7,105 nt of DNA from Verrucomicrobiota bacterium (lineage in GTDB: Bacteria > Verrucomicrobiota > Verrucomicrobiia > Verrucomicrobiales > DEV007): NCBI GenBank assembly GCA_027618625.1, contig JAQCER010000164.1:1-7105 (forward strand), written 5' to 3'. Positions 1 to 6,834 of the stretch are shown here, piece after piece (within the stretch, counting starts at the first letter, position 1; each line of letters begins with the position of its first letter). The notes under the pieces were generated by a model. The model was not told the origin of the DNA. It did no database searches and saw nothing but the letters and a program-made list of their open reading frames with translations. Made by a program: the position numbers and the translations under genes.

Positions 1-2199
1 ATCGCTAATATCGTTTACTCCCGGGACACCAGGCATCTGGTCGTCAGGCTCGAAATTGCCATTCGCATCTCCTTCAAACAAACTCAGGTTGATTACGGTC
101 GGGATTTCAAACTCGAGATTCTCACCAACTTTGATACCTTCGCCCGTGGCCGGACCAAAAAGTTCCGGGTTCGCAAAGTTGTCGCCACCCAGTTCGCCAG
201 CCAATGCCAATTCCGTTTCGTCGAGCTGCGGTGCGGCGTGGGCAAGCTCACTGAGAAAGACTCTCCAGACGAAGCCTGGCCCCCCCGCCGAGGCAATTCT
301 CATATTAGGAGTCAGGGTCTCGAATCTCGGGGAAATGAACTCACCCGATTCTGCTGCAACGACATTTCCATTGCTATCCCGCAATTCGATTGCGAAGGAG
401 TGCTCGGATCCCGTTGCAAACGGTGTGACGAACGTGTGGGTGAAGTCGACTGCGCCTTGGTTCCTGGCACTGGCCTCCAATGCAACTGGTTGCCCATCGA
501 TGGAAAGTGTGGTGCGCGCCGGATCGAATACGCAGCCTTCGAAGTCGTTGGCGCGAAACCTAAATTTGTCCAGCGCGGCAATCGTCGGTGAGTTAATCGC
601 CGAAAGGAAACAACCGCTGCCTCCTCCGATGCCCAAGGTTATCAGGGCGGTTTGCCCAGGAGATTTCCCATGCACGATGGAGTGTGCACCGAGGCCGCCC
701 CATCCTTTTTGACCTGGCGTCGCCTGATCGCCGTCATTGATCGCCATGCCGAGTCCAAACTGCGTTCCGAGTTCCAGTTCTTGGAGACCCAAGGCCGCCT
801 TGGGCAACTTGATTTCGTAAGTTGTGCGCGTTGTTTCGGAATCGCGCTTAACAATTGCTTCGGTGCCACCTGGCCCCGCTTCGTGCATGATAATGATGTC
901 TCCCAGCGCGCCTTCGACGCCGCCAAGGGCATAGTTGTAGAGAGCAACCTGCGTGTCCTGCTTGCTATTGGCGATCATCAGCTGAACCGAATCGCCGTTC
1001 CACGCGCTGTTTGCAGCGTTCTCATGGTACTCATCCGTGACGACGAAAGCAAAATAGACGTTGTCCAGATCAAAAGCGATCTGCACCGCCGAGGTTTGAT
1101 CGTCGGGCCCCGTCCAGTTGCCCCCTTGCCAGAGTTCAAAATTAATGAGCTCCTGACTCTCTCTTGGCTCATTTTTTTCGTGCCAGAACCTCGGGTCGGA
1201 TAGAATTCCGATGCCCACCCAGTCATTGAGTTCGCCGTCCAAGACAACGGGCGCCGTAATCGGGCTCGCAAAATAAAACTCCTTGCCCGATTCGATGTTA
1301 TTCGCTGTCGCCAAGGTGACAAGCGCGGTTTCTTCAGGGCTTTTCCCATGGACAATCGAGTGCGCCCCCAAGCCTCCCCAGCCCTTTTGACCTGGAGTGG
1401 TCTTGTCGCCATCGTTGATCGCCATGCCTAGTCCGAATTGCGTGCCGCCAATCAGTTCATCAAGCTCAAGTGCGGATTTCGGGAGTTTGATCTCATAAGT
1501 AGTGCGTTTGGTAGCGGTATCGCGAAGGACAACGGCTTCAGTTCCACCGGGTCCGGCCTCGTGCATTACGATGATGTCACCTAGGGCGTCTTCGACACCG
1601 CCAAGCGCATAGTTGTAGAGTGCAATCTGGGCGTCGCGGGTATCATTGGCGATCATGAGCTGAACCGAATCGCCATTCCATGCGCTGTTTGCCGCGTTCT
1701 CGTGGTATTCGTCGGTGACGACAAATCCGAAATAGACGTTTTCATCGTCATAGACGACCCGCACTGCAGAGGTGTGATCGTCGGGCCCGGTCCAGTTGCC
1801 CCCCTGCCATAGCTCAAAATTCACAAGTTCCTGATTCTCCCTCGGACTGGCTTTCGGTTGCCAGAACCTCGGATCTGCGATCACCTGAGCACCGCTCCAC
1901 TCGTCGAGTTTGCCGTCGAGGACAATCGGTTTAGCGGCTTCAATGGCGGTATAGTGTTCTTTTCCTCCCTCGATGTTATTACCCTCTGGAAAGACGGGAG
2001 GTTCAAAGAGCGTGACTAGAGCTGTTTGGTCTGGAGATTTACCGTGAACAATGGAGTGAGCCCCCAAGCCACCCCAGCCCTTTTGACCTGGCGTTGTCTC
2101 GTCGCCGTCATTAATGGCCATGCCAAGGCCAAATTGCACTCCAGTTTTCAGTTCATCGAGTTCAAGCGCTGCTTTTGGTAGTTTAATCTCATACGTCGC
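1..2199 (-). CDS. Downstream open frame of the CBM9-like protein: end of domain 1, domains 2 and 3, Ig-like tail (partial)
   Basis: Translation in the frame whose codons end at multiples of three is open from about 2199 to the left edge, roughly 730 codons without a stop. It starts with TYEIKLPKAALELDEL, the missing end of domain 1, then complete domain 2 (1980-1312) and domain 3 (1302-634). From 633 to 1 follows a different region: a Gly-rich linker (GIGGGSGC), a beta-rich Ig-like stretch with SIDGQPV and two cysteines that could pair, then ELGGDNFANPELFGP and an acidic DANGNFEPDD motif that looks like the start of another extracellular domain. It has no signal peptide and no good ribosome site of its own (in-frame GTG at 2139 and ATG at 2121 lie inside the domain), so it is most likely the second part of the broken gene. 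The 3' end lies outside the window. Confidence 0.65.
634..1302 (-). repeat. CBM9-like tandem repeat 3 (669 nt, intact, more diverged)
   Basis: It starts with NNIESGKEFYFAS and ends with TALITL, again exactly 223 codons. It keeps the conserved motifs (FELWQGGNWTGPDD, DEYHENAANSAWNGDSVQL, HEAGPGGTEA, TPGQKGWGGLGAHSIVHGKSP). It diverges at DGELNDWVGIGIL and FDLDNVYFAF. Linker from repeat 2 is only three residues (ATA). Confidence 0.9.
1312..1980 (-). repeat. CBM9-like tandem repeat 2 (669 nt, intact)
   Basis: It starts with NNIEGGKEHYTAI and ends with TALVTL, exactly 223 codons. It is closer to repeat 1 than to repeat 3, sharing identical blocks of 56 and 59 nt with repeat 1. A longer linker (FEPPVFPEG) separates it from repeat 1. 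Confidence 0.9.
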
Positions 2200-2668
2200 G
2201 CGCTGAATCGCGGCTGACCACGGCTTCGGTGCCACCGGGTCCGGCCTCGTGCATTACGATGATGTCACCTAGGGCGTCTTCGACACCGCCGAGCGCATAG
2301 TTGTAGAGAGCAATTTGGGCGTCGCGGGCATCATTGGCGACCATGAGCTGAACAGAATCACCGTTCCACGCACTGTTTGCGGCATTTTCGTGGTATTCGT
2401 CGGTGACAACAAATCCAAAATAGACGTTTTCATCGTCATAAATGACCCGCACCGCCGAGGTGTGATCGTCGGGCCCGGTCCAGTTGCCCCCCTGCCATAG
2501 CTCAAAATTCACGAGTTGCTGATTCTCCCTCGGACTGGCTTTCGGTTCCCAGAACCTCGGATCTGCGATCACGTTGGCTCCAGTCCATTCGGAGAGATCG
2601 CCATCAAGAACGATTTTGGTTTTGGTTTTTATGGCCGTGTAGAATTCTTTGCCTTCTTCGATGTTGTT
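2008..2668 (-). repeat. CBM9-like tandem repeat 1 (661 nt, carries 8-nt deletion)
   Basis: It runs from the codons for NNIEEGKEF to those for ALVTL. It aligns to repeat 2 at a constant offset of 688 nt down to about 2207, then at offset 680, which places the missing 8 nt at about 2197-2207. Blocks 2457-2512 and 2232-2290 are identical to repeat 2. Confidence 0.9.
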
Positions 2669-2737
2669 AGCGTGAGCTACAGCGAGGAAGCCTAAGAATG
2701 TGGCCAGTGTCAGCAGAAATGTGTGTTTGTTGGTCAT
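2189..2737 (-). CDS. N-terminal open fragment of the CBM9-like secreted protein (182 aa)
   Basis: This is the part of the broken gene that can be translated from its own start. The ATG at 2737 is the first possible start, because an in-frame TAG lies 12 nt upstream. Residues 1-23 form a signal peptide with a Lys/His n-region, a hydrophobic core and AHA before the cut. Residues 24 to about 173 cover most of CBM9-like domain 1, ending at EAVVSRDSA; the last residues before the TGA are out of the ancestral frame. The C-terminal beta-strands of the domain, including the GMAINDGD segment, are lost, so a stable product from this fragment alone is doubtful. No Shine-Dalgarno sequence sits at normal spacing; a GGAGGTGA stands 23 nt upstream of the ATG, too far for ordinary use. 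Confidence 0.6.
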   Translation of the reverse strand: MTNKHTFLLTLATFLGFLAVAHANNIEEGKEFYTAIKTKTKIVLDGDLSEWTGANVIADPRFWEPKASPRENQQLVNFELWQGGNWTGPDDHTSAVRVIYDDENVYFGFVVTDEYHENAANSAWNGDSVQLMVANDARDAQIALYNYALGGVEDALGDIIVMHEAGPGGTEAVVSRDSARDV

Positions 2738-2880
2738 AGCAATAATCTATAAATTTTCAGTCACCTCCGCCGGAGATTAGATGCAGAAGCAGTTAAACAG
2801 GGAGCAAAAGCACTTCCTGTCGGAAAATAGCACAGACTTGACGAAATTTGCGAAAAAGGTCAATGCAAACAGAATAAATA
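2738..2880. other. Intergenic region upstream of the CBM9-like gene
   Basis: This 143-bp gap lies between the stop of the CRTAC1-like gene (TAA at 2881-2883) and the start of the CBM9-like gene, both on the minus strand. It is AT-richer than its flanks. On the minus strand it carries GGAGGTGA (complement of 2761-2768), a perfect anti-16S match but 23 nt from the ATG. A TCTAAT 10-like hexamer precedes it, without a good 35 element. I see no stem-loop followed by a T-run, so neither a terminator nor a promoter can be called firmly. Confidence 0.4.
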
Positions 2881-5007
2881 TTATTCTGCCGGTAAGCCGT
2901 TCTCGCTCAACCCCCGCTGGGCTTCCTCGTTGCCCGGCTCGAGCTTCAGGGCGTTCTGGAACGCCTGGGCAGCTGCGGCTTTATCGCCAGCAGCCAGGCA
3001 CGACTGTCCCAGCTGGGTGAAGATTCTGGCATTGCTAATGCCCAACGCGATCGCATTGCGAAGCGACGCCACAGCGTCCGCGTGTTTCCCCTGATGGGCC
3101 AGCACGGATCCCAACCCCCTGTGCGCGTAGGCAATCTTCGGATTCAGCTGGAGCACCTGCCGATAACTCTTCTCGGCATTGTCCCATTGTCCGGCCTCAA
3201 GGTAGGCGGCAGCAAGGTTGAGATGGGAATGCTCGCGCTTTGGACTGAGTTCGACTGCTTTCGACAGATGCTCGATCGCTTCGTCAAACCGCTTCATGGA
3301 CGCCAGAAGGGAACCCAGATTCAAGTGTGCCTCGGCGTATTCAGGATTGCGCGCGATCACCTGCTGCAACCGCTTCAGCGCGCTCTCCTTGTCGCCGCGG
3401 GCCTGATCGATCATCGCCAGGTTCACGAGGGCAGTGGCATGGTTTGGGTCGATGCTCAGTGCCTTCTCGAACAAGGGTTGCGCTTCATCGAAGTTTTTCT
3501 GCATCAGGAACAGCGCGCCCAGTCCGGTGAGCGCCTGGCCGTATTCCGGATCGAGACGAAGTGCCTCGCGATAATAGTCCATGGCTTCCTTCGCCTTCCC
3601 CTGCTGCGCCGCAGATTTGGCCTGATTGTAGTATTCCTGCGCGTTTCGGTCGCCTTTCTTCGGCTTGGCGATATCGTAGAGGCGTTGCGATTCTTCCGGA
3701 AAACCATTGGTCGCAAAGAGGGTGGCGTAGTCGCCGAGATAGACGTCTCGATCAACCTGATGTGGATCCGTGAACCACCTGCCGGAACGAGGCGTAGCGC
3801 GCTTGAGCTGCTCTGCCGGTGTCGCATTCAACAACGCCAGGTCTCCAGACAACTGCTCCCAACTGAGGGCCGCCTGGTAAATGGCTGCGACGTTTCCTTT
3901 TGCATCGATCAAAAAGCTCGATGGAATGGACAGCGGCGGGCGGCGCGAGGATAGGTAATCAATCAGGATCTCAATCTTCGCCAGGTTTTCCTGACGCGCG
4001 AAACCATAAGGCAGGGTGTAACCCGCGCGCGCCAGAATCTCTTCGGGCGTTGCTTTTGATTCTGCGTTTCCGTCCACAGCCAATCCATCGACATTGAGCG
4101 CAAGGACGGTCGCACCTTGAGCGCGAATTTCGTCAGCATGCTTGCCGAGAACGCTTAGTTCCTCGATGCACGGCAGGCACCATGTGGCCCAAAAGCTGAC
4201 GAGCAGCGGCTTGCCGATGAAATCCGTTGTCGATCGCGCAACGCCCTTGGGGTCGGTGCAGGTCAGCTCCGGAAATGGCACCTGATTGGCGACCCAGAAG
4301 CCATTCAGCGCTGGCTCGGGTATCGGTTCGTCGGCCGGAGCCGCTGCCAGCTTCGGCTGCGGCGTGGCGGCGGCCAACGTCGGCGCGTCCAGTCGGCCTT
4401 CACCCTGTGTGATGACGTAGCGCGCACCTGCTTTGAGCCCGGAGAAGGTTTCCTTGGCACCGCCCGGCCACGCGACACTGAGTTCGAGGCCGTCTGTCCC
4501 CTGCCCCAGACCAAAGTGCGACCAGGCACTGGACTGCGCCAGGAATCCCTCGCCTGCATGCACCGTGCGGATCTGCCTGAGGTCAGGGTCCGATGCGGAG
4601 GACAAGGTCAGCCGCGCACCGATCGCATCGCGATTGGTCGACTTGCCGTTGCCAATCAATCGAATCGCAATGGACGAATGGGTCGACGGTTGGTTGTTCC
4701 TCAACAACCGCACCCGAGGTGCCGAGCGATTGGTGACCCACAGGTCCAGATCGCCGTCGCGATCCCAGTCCACTACGGCGACCGCACGCGCATCATCGTC
4801 ATAGTCGACACCGAGCAAACCAGCCACTTCGGCGAAGCATTTGCCGCCGAGATTCAGGAACAGCGGGTTGCGCTCGTAGCCGCTGAACGATTTGCCCTGT
4901 GACACCTTTTCATTGAGTTCCCGAAAATTGCGCGTGTAGCCAGGAGTGGCGGTTGGCCTCAACCCTTCCTCTGGAATCTGAGGCGCGACCCGCCTCCAGA
5001 AGAACAT
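2881..5007 (-). CDS. Downstream part: propeller blade 6b-7, ASPIC/UnbV, TlpA-like thioredoxin, seven TPRs (708 aa)
   Basis: The frame begins MFFWRR directly after the TGA. Residues about 47-62 (NPLFLNLGGKCFAEV) are the last strands of a blade whose first strands lie upstream; residues 74-104 hold the seventh calcium loop (DWDRDGDLDLWV). Residues about 112-200 match ASPIC/UnbV, with IGARL, HAGEGFLAQSS, HFGLG and VAWPGG. A Pro/Ala-rich linker (207-235) leads to a TlpA/thioredoxin-like domain at about 240-395 with SFWATWCLPC (Cys277 and Cys280), a cis-Pro region IPSSFLID and strand VLALNVDG. Residues about 457-691 contain seven TPRs of 34 residues (examples: EALRLDPEYGQALTGLG, KALSIDPNHATALVNLA). 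The product would be extracytoplasmic and redox-active, with TPRs for protein contacts. There is no signal peptide at this N-terminus, so if made alone it would stay in the cytoplasm, which does not suit an ASPIC/UnbV-TlpA protein. An AAGGA lies 10 nt before the ATG, so reinitiation is not excluded. Confidence 0.88.
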   Translation of the reverse strand: MFFWRRVAPQIPEEGLRPTATPGYTRNFRELNEKVSQGKSFSGYERNPLFLNLGGKCFAEVAGLLGVDYDDDARAVAVVDWDRDGDLDLWVTNRSAPRVRLLRNNQPSTHSSIAIRLIGNGKSTNRDAIGARLTLSSASDPDLRQIRTVHAGEGFLAQSSAWSHFGLGQGTDGLELSVAWPGGAKETFSGLKAGARYVITQGEGRLDAPTLAAATPQPKLAAAPADEPIPEPALNGFWVANQVPFPELTCTDPKGVARSTTDFIGKPLLVSFWATWCLPCIEELSVLGKHADEIRAQGATVLALNVDGLAVDGNAESKATPEEILARAGYTLPYGFARQENLAKIEILIDYLSSRRPPLSIPSSFLIDAKGNVAAIYQAALSWEQLSGDLALLNATPAEQLKRATPRSGRWFTDPHQVDRDVYLGDYATLFATNGFPEESQRLYDIAKPKKGDRNAQEYYNQAKSAAQQGKAKEAMDYYREALRLDPEYGQALTGLGALFLMQKNFDEAQPLFEKALSIDPNHATALVNLAMIDQARGDKESALKRLQQVIARNPEYAEAHLNLGSLLASMKRFDEAIEHLSKAVELSPKREHSHLNLAAAYLEAGQWDNAEKSYRQVLQLNPKIAYAHRGLGSVLAHQGKHADAVASLRNAIALGISNARIFTQLGQSCLAAGDKAAAAQAFQNALKLEPGNEEAQRGLSENGLPAE

Positions 5008-6834
5008 TCACAAATCATCCTTATCCGGCTGGGAAATGTAGCCATTGGCCACATACAGATCCTCCCAGCCATCATTGTTGAGATCGGCGAAACGCGATCC
5101 CCAAGCCCAGCCAGCAAAGCCTTCGTCTGCCGGACTCGTAACGTCGGCAAAGCGCCCGTCGCCCAGATTTCGCATCAACGTATTGCCGCGCACCATCTTG
5201 AGATACTTCTGCCGCGTCTCTTCCGGCATCGACGGATTGAAGTCAGATTGCGGGATGACTTGATTCCCCGCGCCGGAGAACATGCTCGACACATACAGGT
5301 CCATCGATCCATCACGATCGTAGTCACCCCACGTGGCCGACATGCCGAAGCCCCAGTCCTGCGTGCCACTGTCGACGGACTCATCGACGAAGTGGGTTCG
5401 TTCGTTGCGAAACAGCTGGTTCGGCCCGAAGTCGTTGGCGATGTAAAGATCGAGGTCACCGTCGTTATCAAAATCCTCCCACGACGCCGCAAACGAATAG
5501 CGGTAGTTCTCCACACCCAGACCGCAGTCGTCGGTGACATCGTCAAAACCAAAATCGCCCTGATTCTGCAGCAGCACGTTGGCGCCACCATTCCGAGCAT
5601 TGTGAAACGGATGGGGCGTAGGAAAATCGCCGGTCTTCCCGCCTTCCCCCGCATAGCGCAACACTAACAGATCCAAATCGCCATCCAGATCGTAGTCCGC
5701 AGCTGTCGGCGAATAACCTGTGCCCACGTTGGTAAGGCGTTCTCGCAGCGAAAACTTACCCTTGCCGTCGTTCTCCATCACCAGAAAAGCACCACGGGTG
5801 GCCACCGCAAGATCAGCATCGCCATCGTTGTCCAGATCCACCAGCAGCGCCCCCGTCGAGTTGTCAAGCCAGTCAACGCGGGACGCATCGGAAATGTCTT
5901 CCAGCGTTCCATCCGGCTTCTGCCGGAACAAAAGGTTCGGCAGCCCTCCCGGCTGACAGAGGTAAAGATCCTCCAGGCCATCACCATCGACATCACCAAT
6001 GGCCACGCCGTGGTAACCCAGGAAATCCGGATTCAATGAGCGCTCGATGTGCCGTCCCCAGCTATTCATACCGGGCTGGAGCTGCTCACGCCAGGCAGCA
6101 TTGTTCCCAAGGACAGTGGCCGCGATGTCGTCAAACATGGTATCCGGTTCTTCCAGCTCACTCTGCACCAGCTTCGACATCGAAAAGCTGATGAGGCGCG
6201 GCCCCGCAGAGACATCGTCATCGGCAGGCGTCCCCCACTTTGCGTCCACCACTGCGTAGGAGCGCACCTGCTTGCCTTCTCTGGTCCCCACGGACATCAG
6301 ACGCTGTCGCGTCTTCAAATGCTCGCCCTCCCGGTCAATACCATAGAGCTTGAAGTGGGTCTCGTCACCATCCTCTGAGGTCAGATGGAGGAGCGCACGC
6401 ATCTTCTGCAAAAAGTCAGCCGCTCCCACTTCCACCAAGGCATCGGAATCGCCCGGCGTAGCGATCTCATCCACCTTGATCCCACCCTCGTCATAGACCT
6501 CCTTGGACTGCAACATATTCACATTCGTCATTTCGATCCGCCCGGCAATGGAAGCAGGCACCTCCCCGTCCACAGCCATCATCGCCTCAGCGATGCCCGC
6601 CAGTTGCGCCTTCACCGGATCACTCCACAGGCGCGCAGTCTCCTTCGTCTCGCCACCATCGACAATCGACTCGACTGGATCTGCCGCAGGCAAAGGCTGT
6701 ACCCGCACGGCCGCACTATCACCCGCTTTTCCCGCAGACTCGTCTTTGGAACACCCCACTCCACCCAAAACGAGACACCCAAAAACAGAACAAAGGATCG
6801 GAACACGGACTTCCAACCGGACGCGCGCTACCAT
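2881..6834 (-). CDS. Proposed single selenocysteine-containing CRTAC1-like lipoprotein (propeller-ASPIC/UnbV-thioredoxin-TPR), UGA read through at 5008-5010
   Basis: The frames 6834-5008 and 5007-2881 are in the same phase and separated only by TGA. Read through, they give about 1,317 residues: lipoprotein signal (Cys28 counted from the ATG at 6834), an N-terminal domain, seven FG-GAP blades, ASPIC/UnbV, a TlpA-like thioredoxin and seven TPRs. The UGA is codon 609 and falls inside blade 6, between YVANGYIS and LFLNLGGKCFAEV. Neither half makes a complete propeller: six calcium-loop motifs lie before the UGA and the seventh after it. A hairpin with a GGUCG loop directly after the UGA resembles a bacterial SECIS. 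I infer selenocysteine. Alternatives are a real stop with reinitiation at the adjacent ATG, or an error turning a Cys or Trp codon into TGA. The start could also be ATG 6882 or TTG 6921; 6834 is chosen because it gives the most compact lipoprotein signal. Confidence 0.68.
4966..5010 (-). promoter_or_regulatory. In-frame UGA with SECIS-like hairpin (putative selenocysteine recoding element)
   Basis: Numbering the U of UGA as 1, the mRNA has an apical stem 17-20/26-29 (GGCG with CGCC) and loop GGUCG at 21-25 (window 4990-4986). Two lower stems are possible: 12-16 with 30-33 with one bulged G, making an 8-bp stem; or 7-16 with 36-45, ten pairs including one G-U, leaving a 6-nt bulge on the 3' side. 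Both share the same loop. The loop starts 17 nt after the UGA and has G at its first two positions. The E. coli fdhF SECIS, recalled from the literature, also has GGUC in its loop, with the G-U at positions 23-24, against 22-23 here. The bulged U of fdhF is not clearly matched; a bulged G stands near that place. Whether SelB binds this hairpin is inference. Confidence 0.6.
5008..6834 (-). CDS. Upstream part: lipoprotein signal, N-terminal domain and FG-GAP/VCBS blades 1-6a
   Basis: As read with the standard code this frame gives 608 residues from the ATG at 6834 and ends in DKDDL before TGA. Residues 1-27 look like a lipoprotein signal: basic n-region (VARVRLEVR), hydrophobic core (PILCSVFGCLVLGGVG), then Cys28 and a polar KDES stretch; the minus-3 residue Gly is not ideal for a lipobox. 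Residues about 70-260 form a mixed domain I do not recognise, ending in a W-x-R-x-I segment before the propeller. Residues about 272-608 carry six FG-GAP/VCBS motifs with Ca-binding loops: DVDGDGLEDLYL, DLDNDGDADLAV, DYDLDGDLDLLV, DFDNDGDLDLYI, DYDRDGSMDLYV and DLNNDGWEDLYV. These are typical of integrin-like beta-propellers. The stop falls mid-blade, which is abnormal for the family. No clear Shine-Dalgarno site exists at any of the three possible starts; at 6882 a GGAG sits only one base from the ATG. Confidence 0.85.
   Translation of the reverse strand: MVARVRLEVRVPILCSVFGCLVLGGVGCSKDESAGKAGDSAAVRVQPLPAADPVESIVDGGETKETARLWSDPVKAQLAGIAEAMMAVDGEVPASIAGRIEMTNVNMLQSKEVYDEGGIKVDEIATPGDSDALVEVGAADFLQKMRALLHLTSEDGDETHFKLYGIDREGEHLKTRQRLMSVGTREGKQVRSYAVVDAKWGTPADDDVSAGPRLISFSMSKLVQSELEEPDTMFDDIAATVLGNNAAWREQLQPGMNSWGRHIERSLNPDFLGYHGVAIGDVDGDGLEDLYLCQPGGLPNLLFRQKPDGTLEDISDASRVDWLDNSTGALLVDLDNDGDADLAVATRGAFLVMENDGKGKFSLRERLTNVGTGYSPTAADYDLDGDLDLLVLRYAGEGGKTGDFPTPHPFHNARNGGANVLLQNQGDFGFDDVTDDCGLGVENYRYSFAASWEDFDNDGDLDLYIANDFGPNQLFRNERTHFVDESVDSGTQDWGFGMSATWGDYDRDGSMDLYVSSMFSGAGNQVIPQSDFNPSMPEETRQKYLKMVRGNTLMRNLGDGRFADVTSPADEGFAGWAWGSRFADLNNDGWEDLYVANGYISQPDKDDL

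Larger units (their letters stand above)
1..2737 (-). pseudogene. Secreted protein with three tandem CBM9-like (DOMON-type) domains; frameshifted, partial at left edge
   Basis: This is one long gene reading from ATG at 2737 to beyond position 1, broken once. It encodes a Sec signal peptide (about residues 1-23, cleavage after AHA), three tandem 223-residue domains, an Ig-like region and the beginning of another domain. Each repeat carries family-9 CBM-like hallmarks: LDGxLxxW near the start, D(D/L)(E/D)NVYFxFVVTDEYHE, WNGDSVQLM, and a C-terminal FGLGMAINDGD followed by GWGGLGAHSIVHGKSP. Such domains bind carbohydrate-like ligands outside the cell; the ligand here is unknown. The frame starting at 2737 stops at TGA 2189-2191, while a second frame (codons ending at multiples of three) stays open from about 2199 to position 1 and continues the same domain. 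The first repeat is 661 nt against 669 nt for the other two, so an 8-nt deletion accounts for the break. A sequencing or assembly error would also explain it. I am confident of the domain reading and less so that the gene is dead in nature. Confidence 0.82.

Noticed and set aside
56..712. Plus-strand open frame of 218 codons
   Set aside because: It is antisense to the Ig-like tail and domain 3 of the CBM9-like gene, low-complexity in Ser/Pro, with no signal or motif.
652..1203. Plus-strand open frame of 183 codons, with a shorter cousin at 2315-2500
   Set aside because: Similar antisense frames arise in each tandem repeat only because the repeats share sequence; the minus-strand frame carries the conserved domain motifs.
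2763..2773. Palindrome CTCCGCCGGAG as a terminator or operator
   Set aside because: The arms are only 5 bp with a 1-base gap and there is no T-run; it cannot form a useful hairpin.
3082..3954. Plus-strand open frame of 290 codons
   Set aside because: It lies fully antisense to the TPR and thioredoxin part of the minus-strand gene, whose domains are clear. Long antisense frames are common in such GC-rich coding sequence and its translation shows no recognisable domain.
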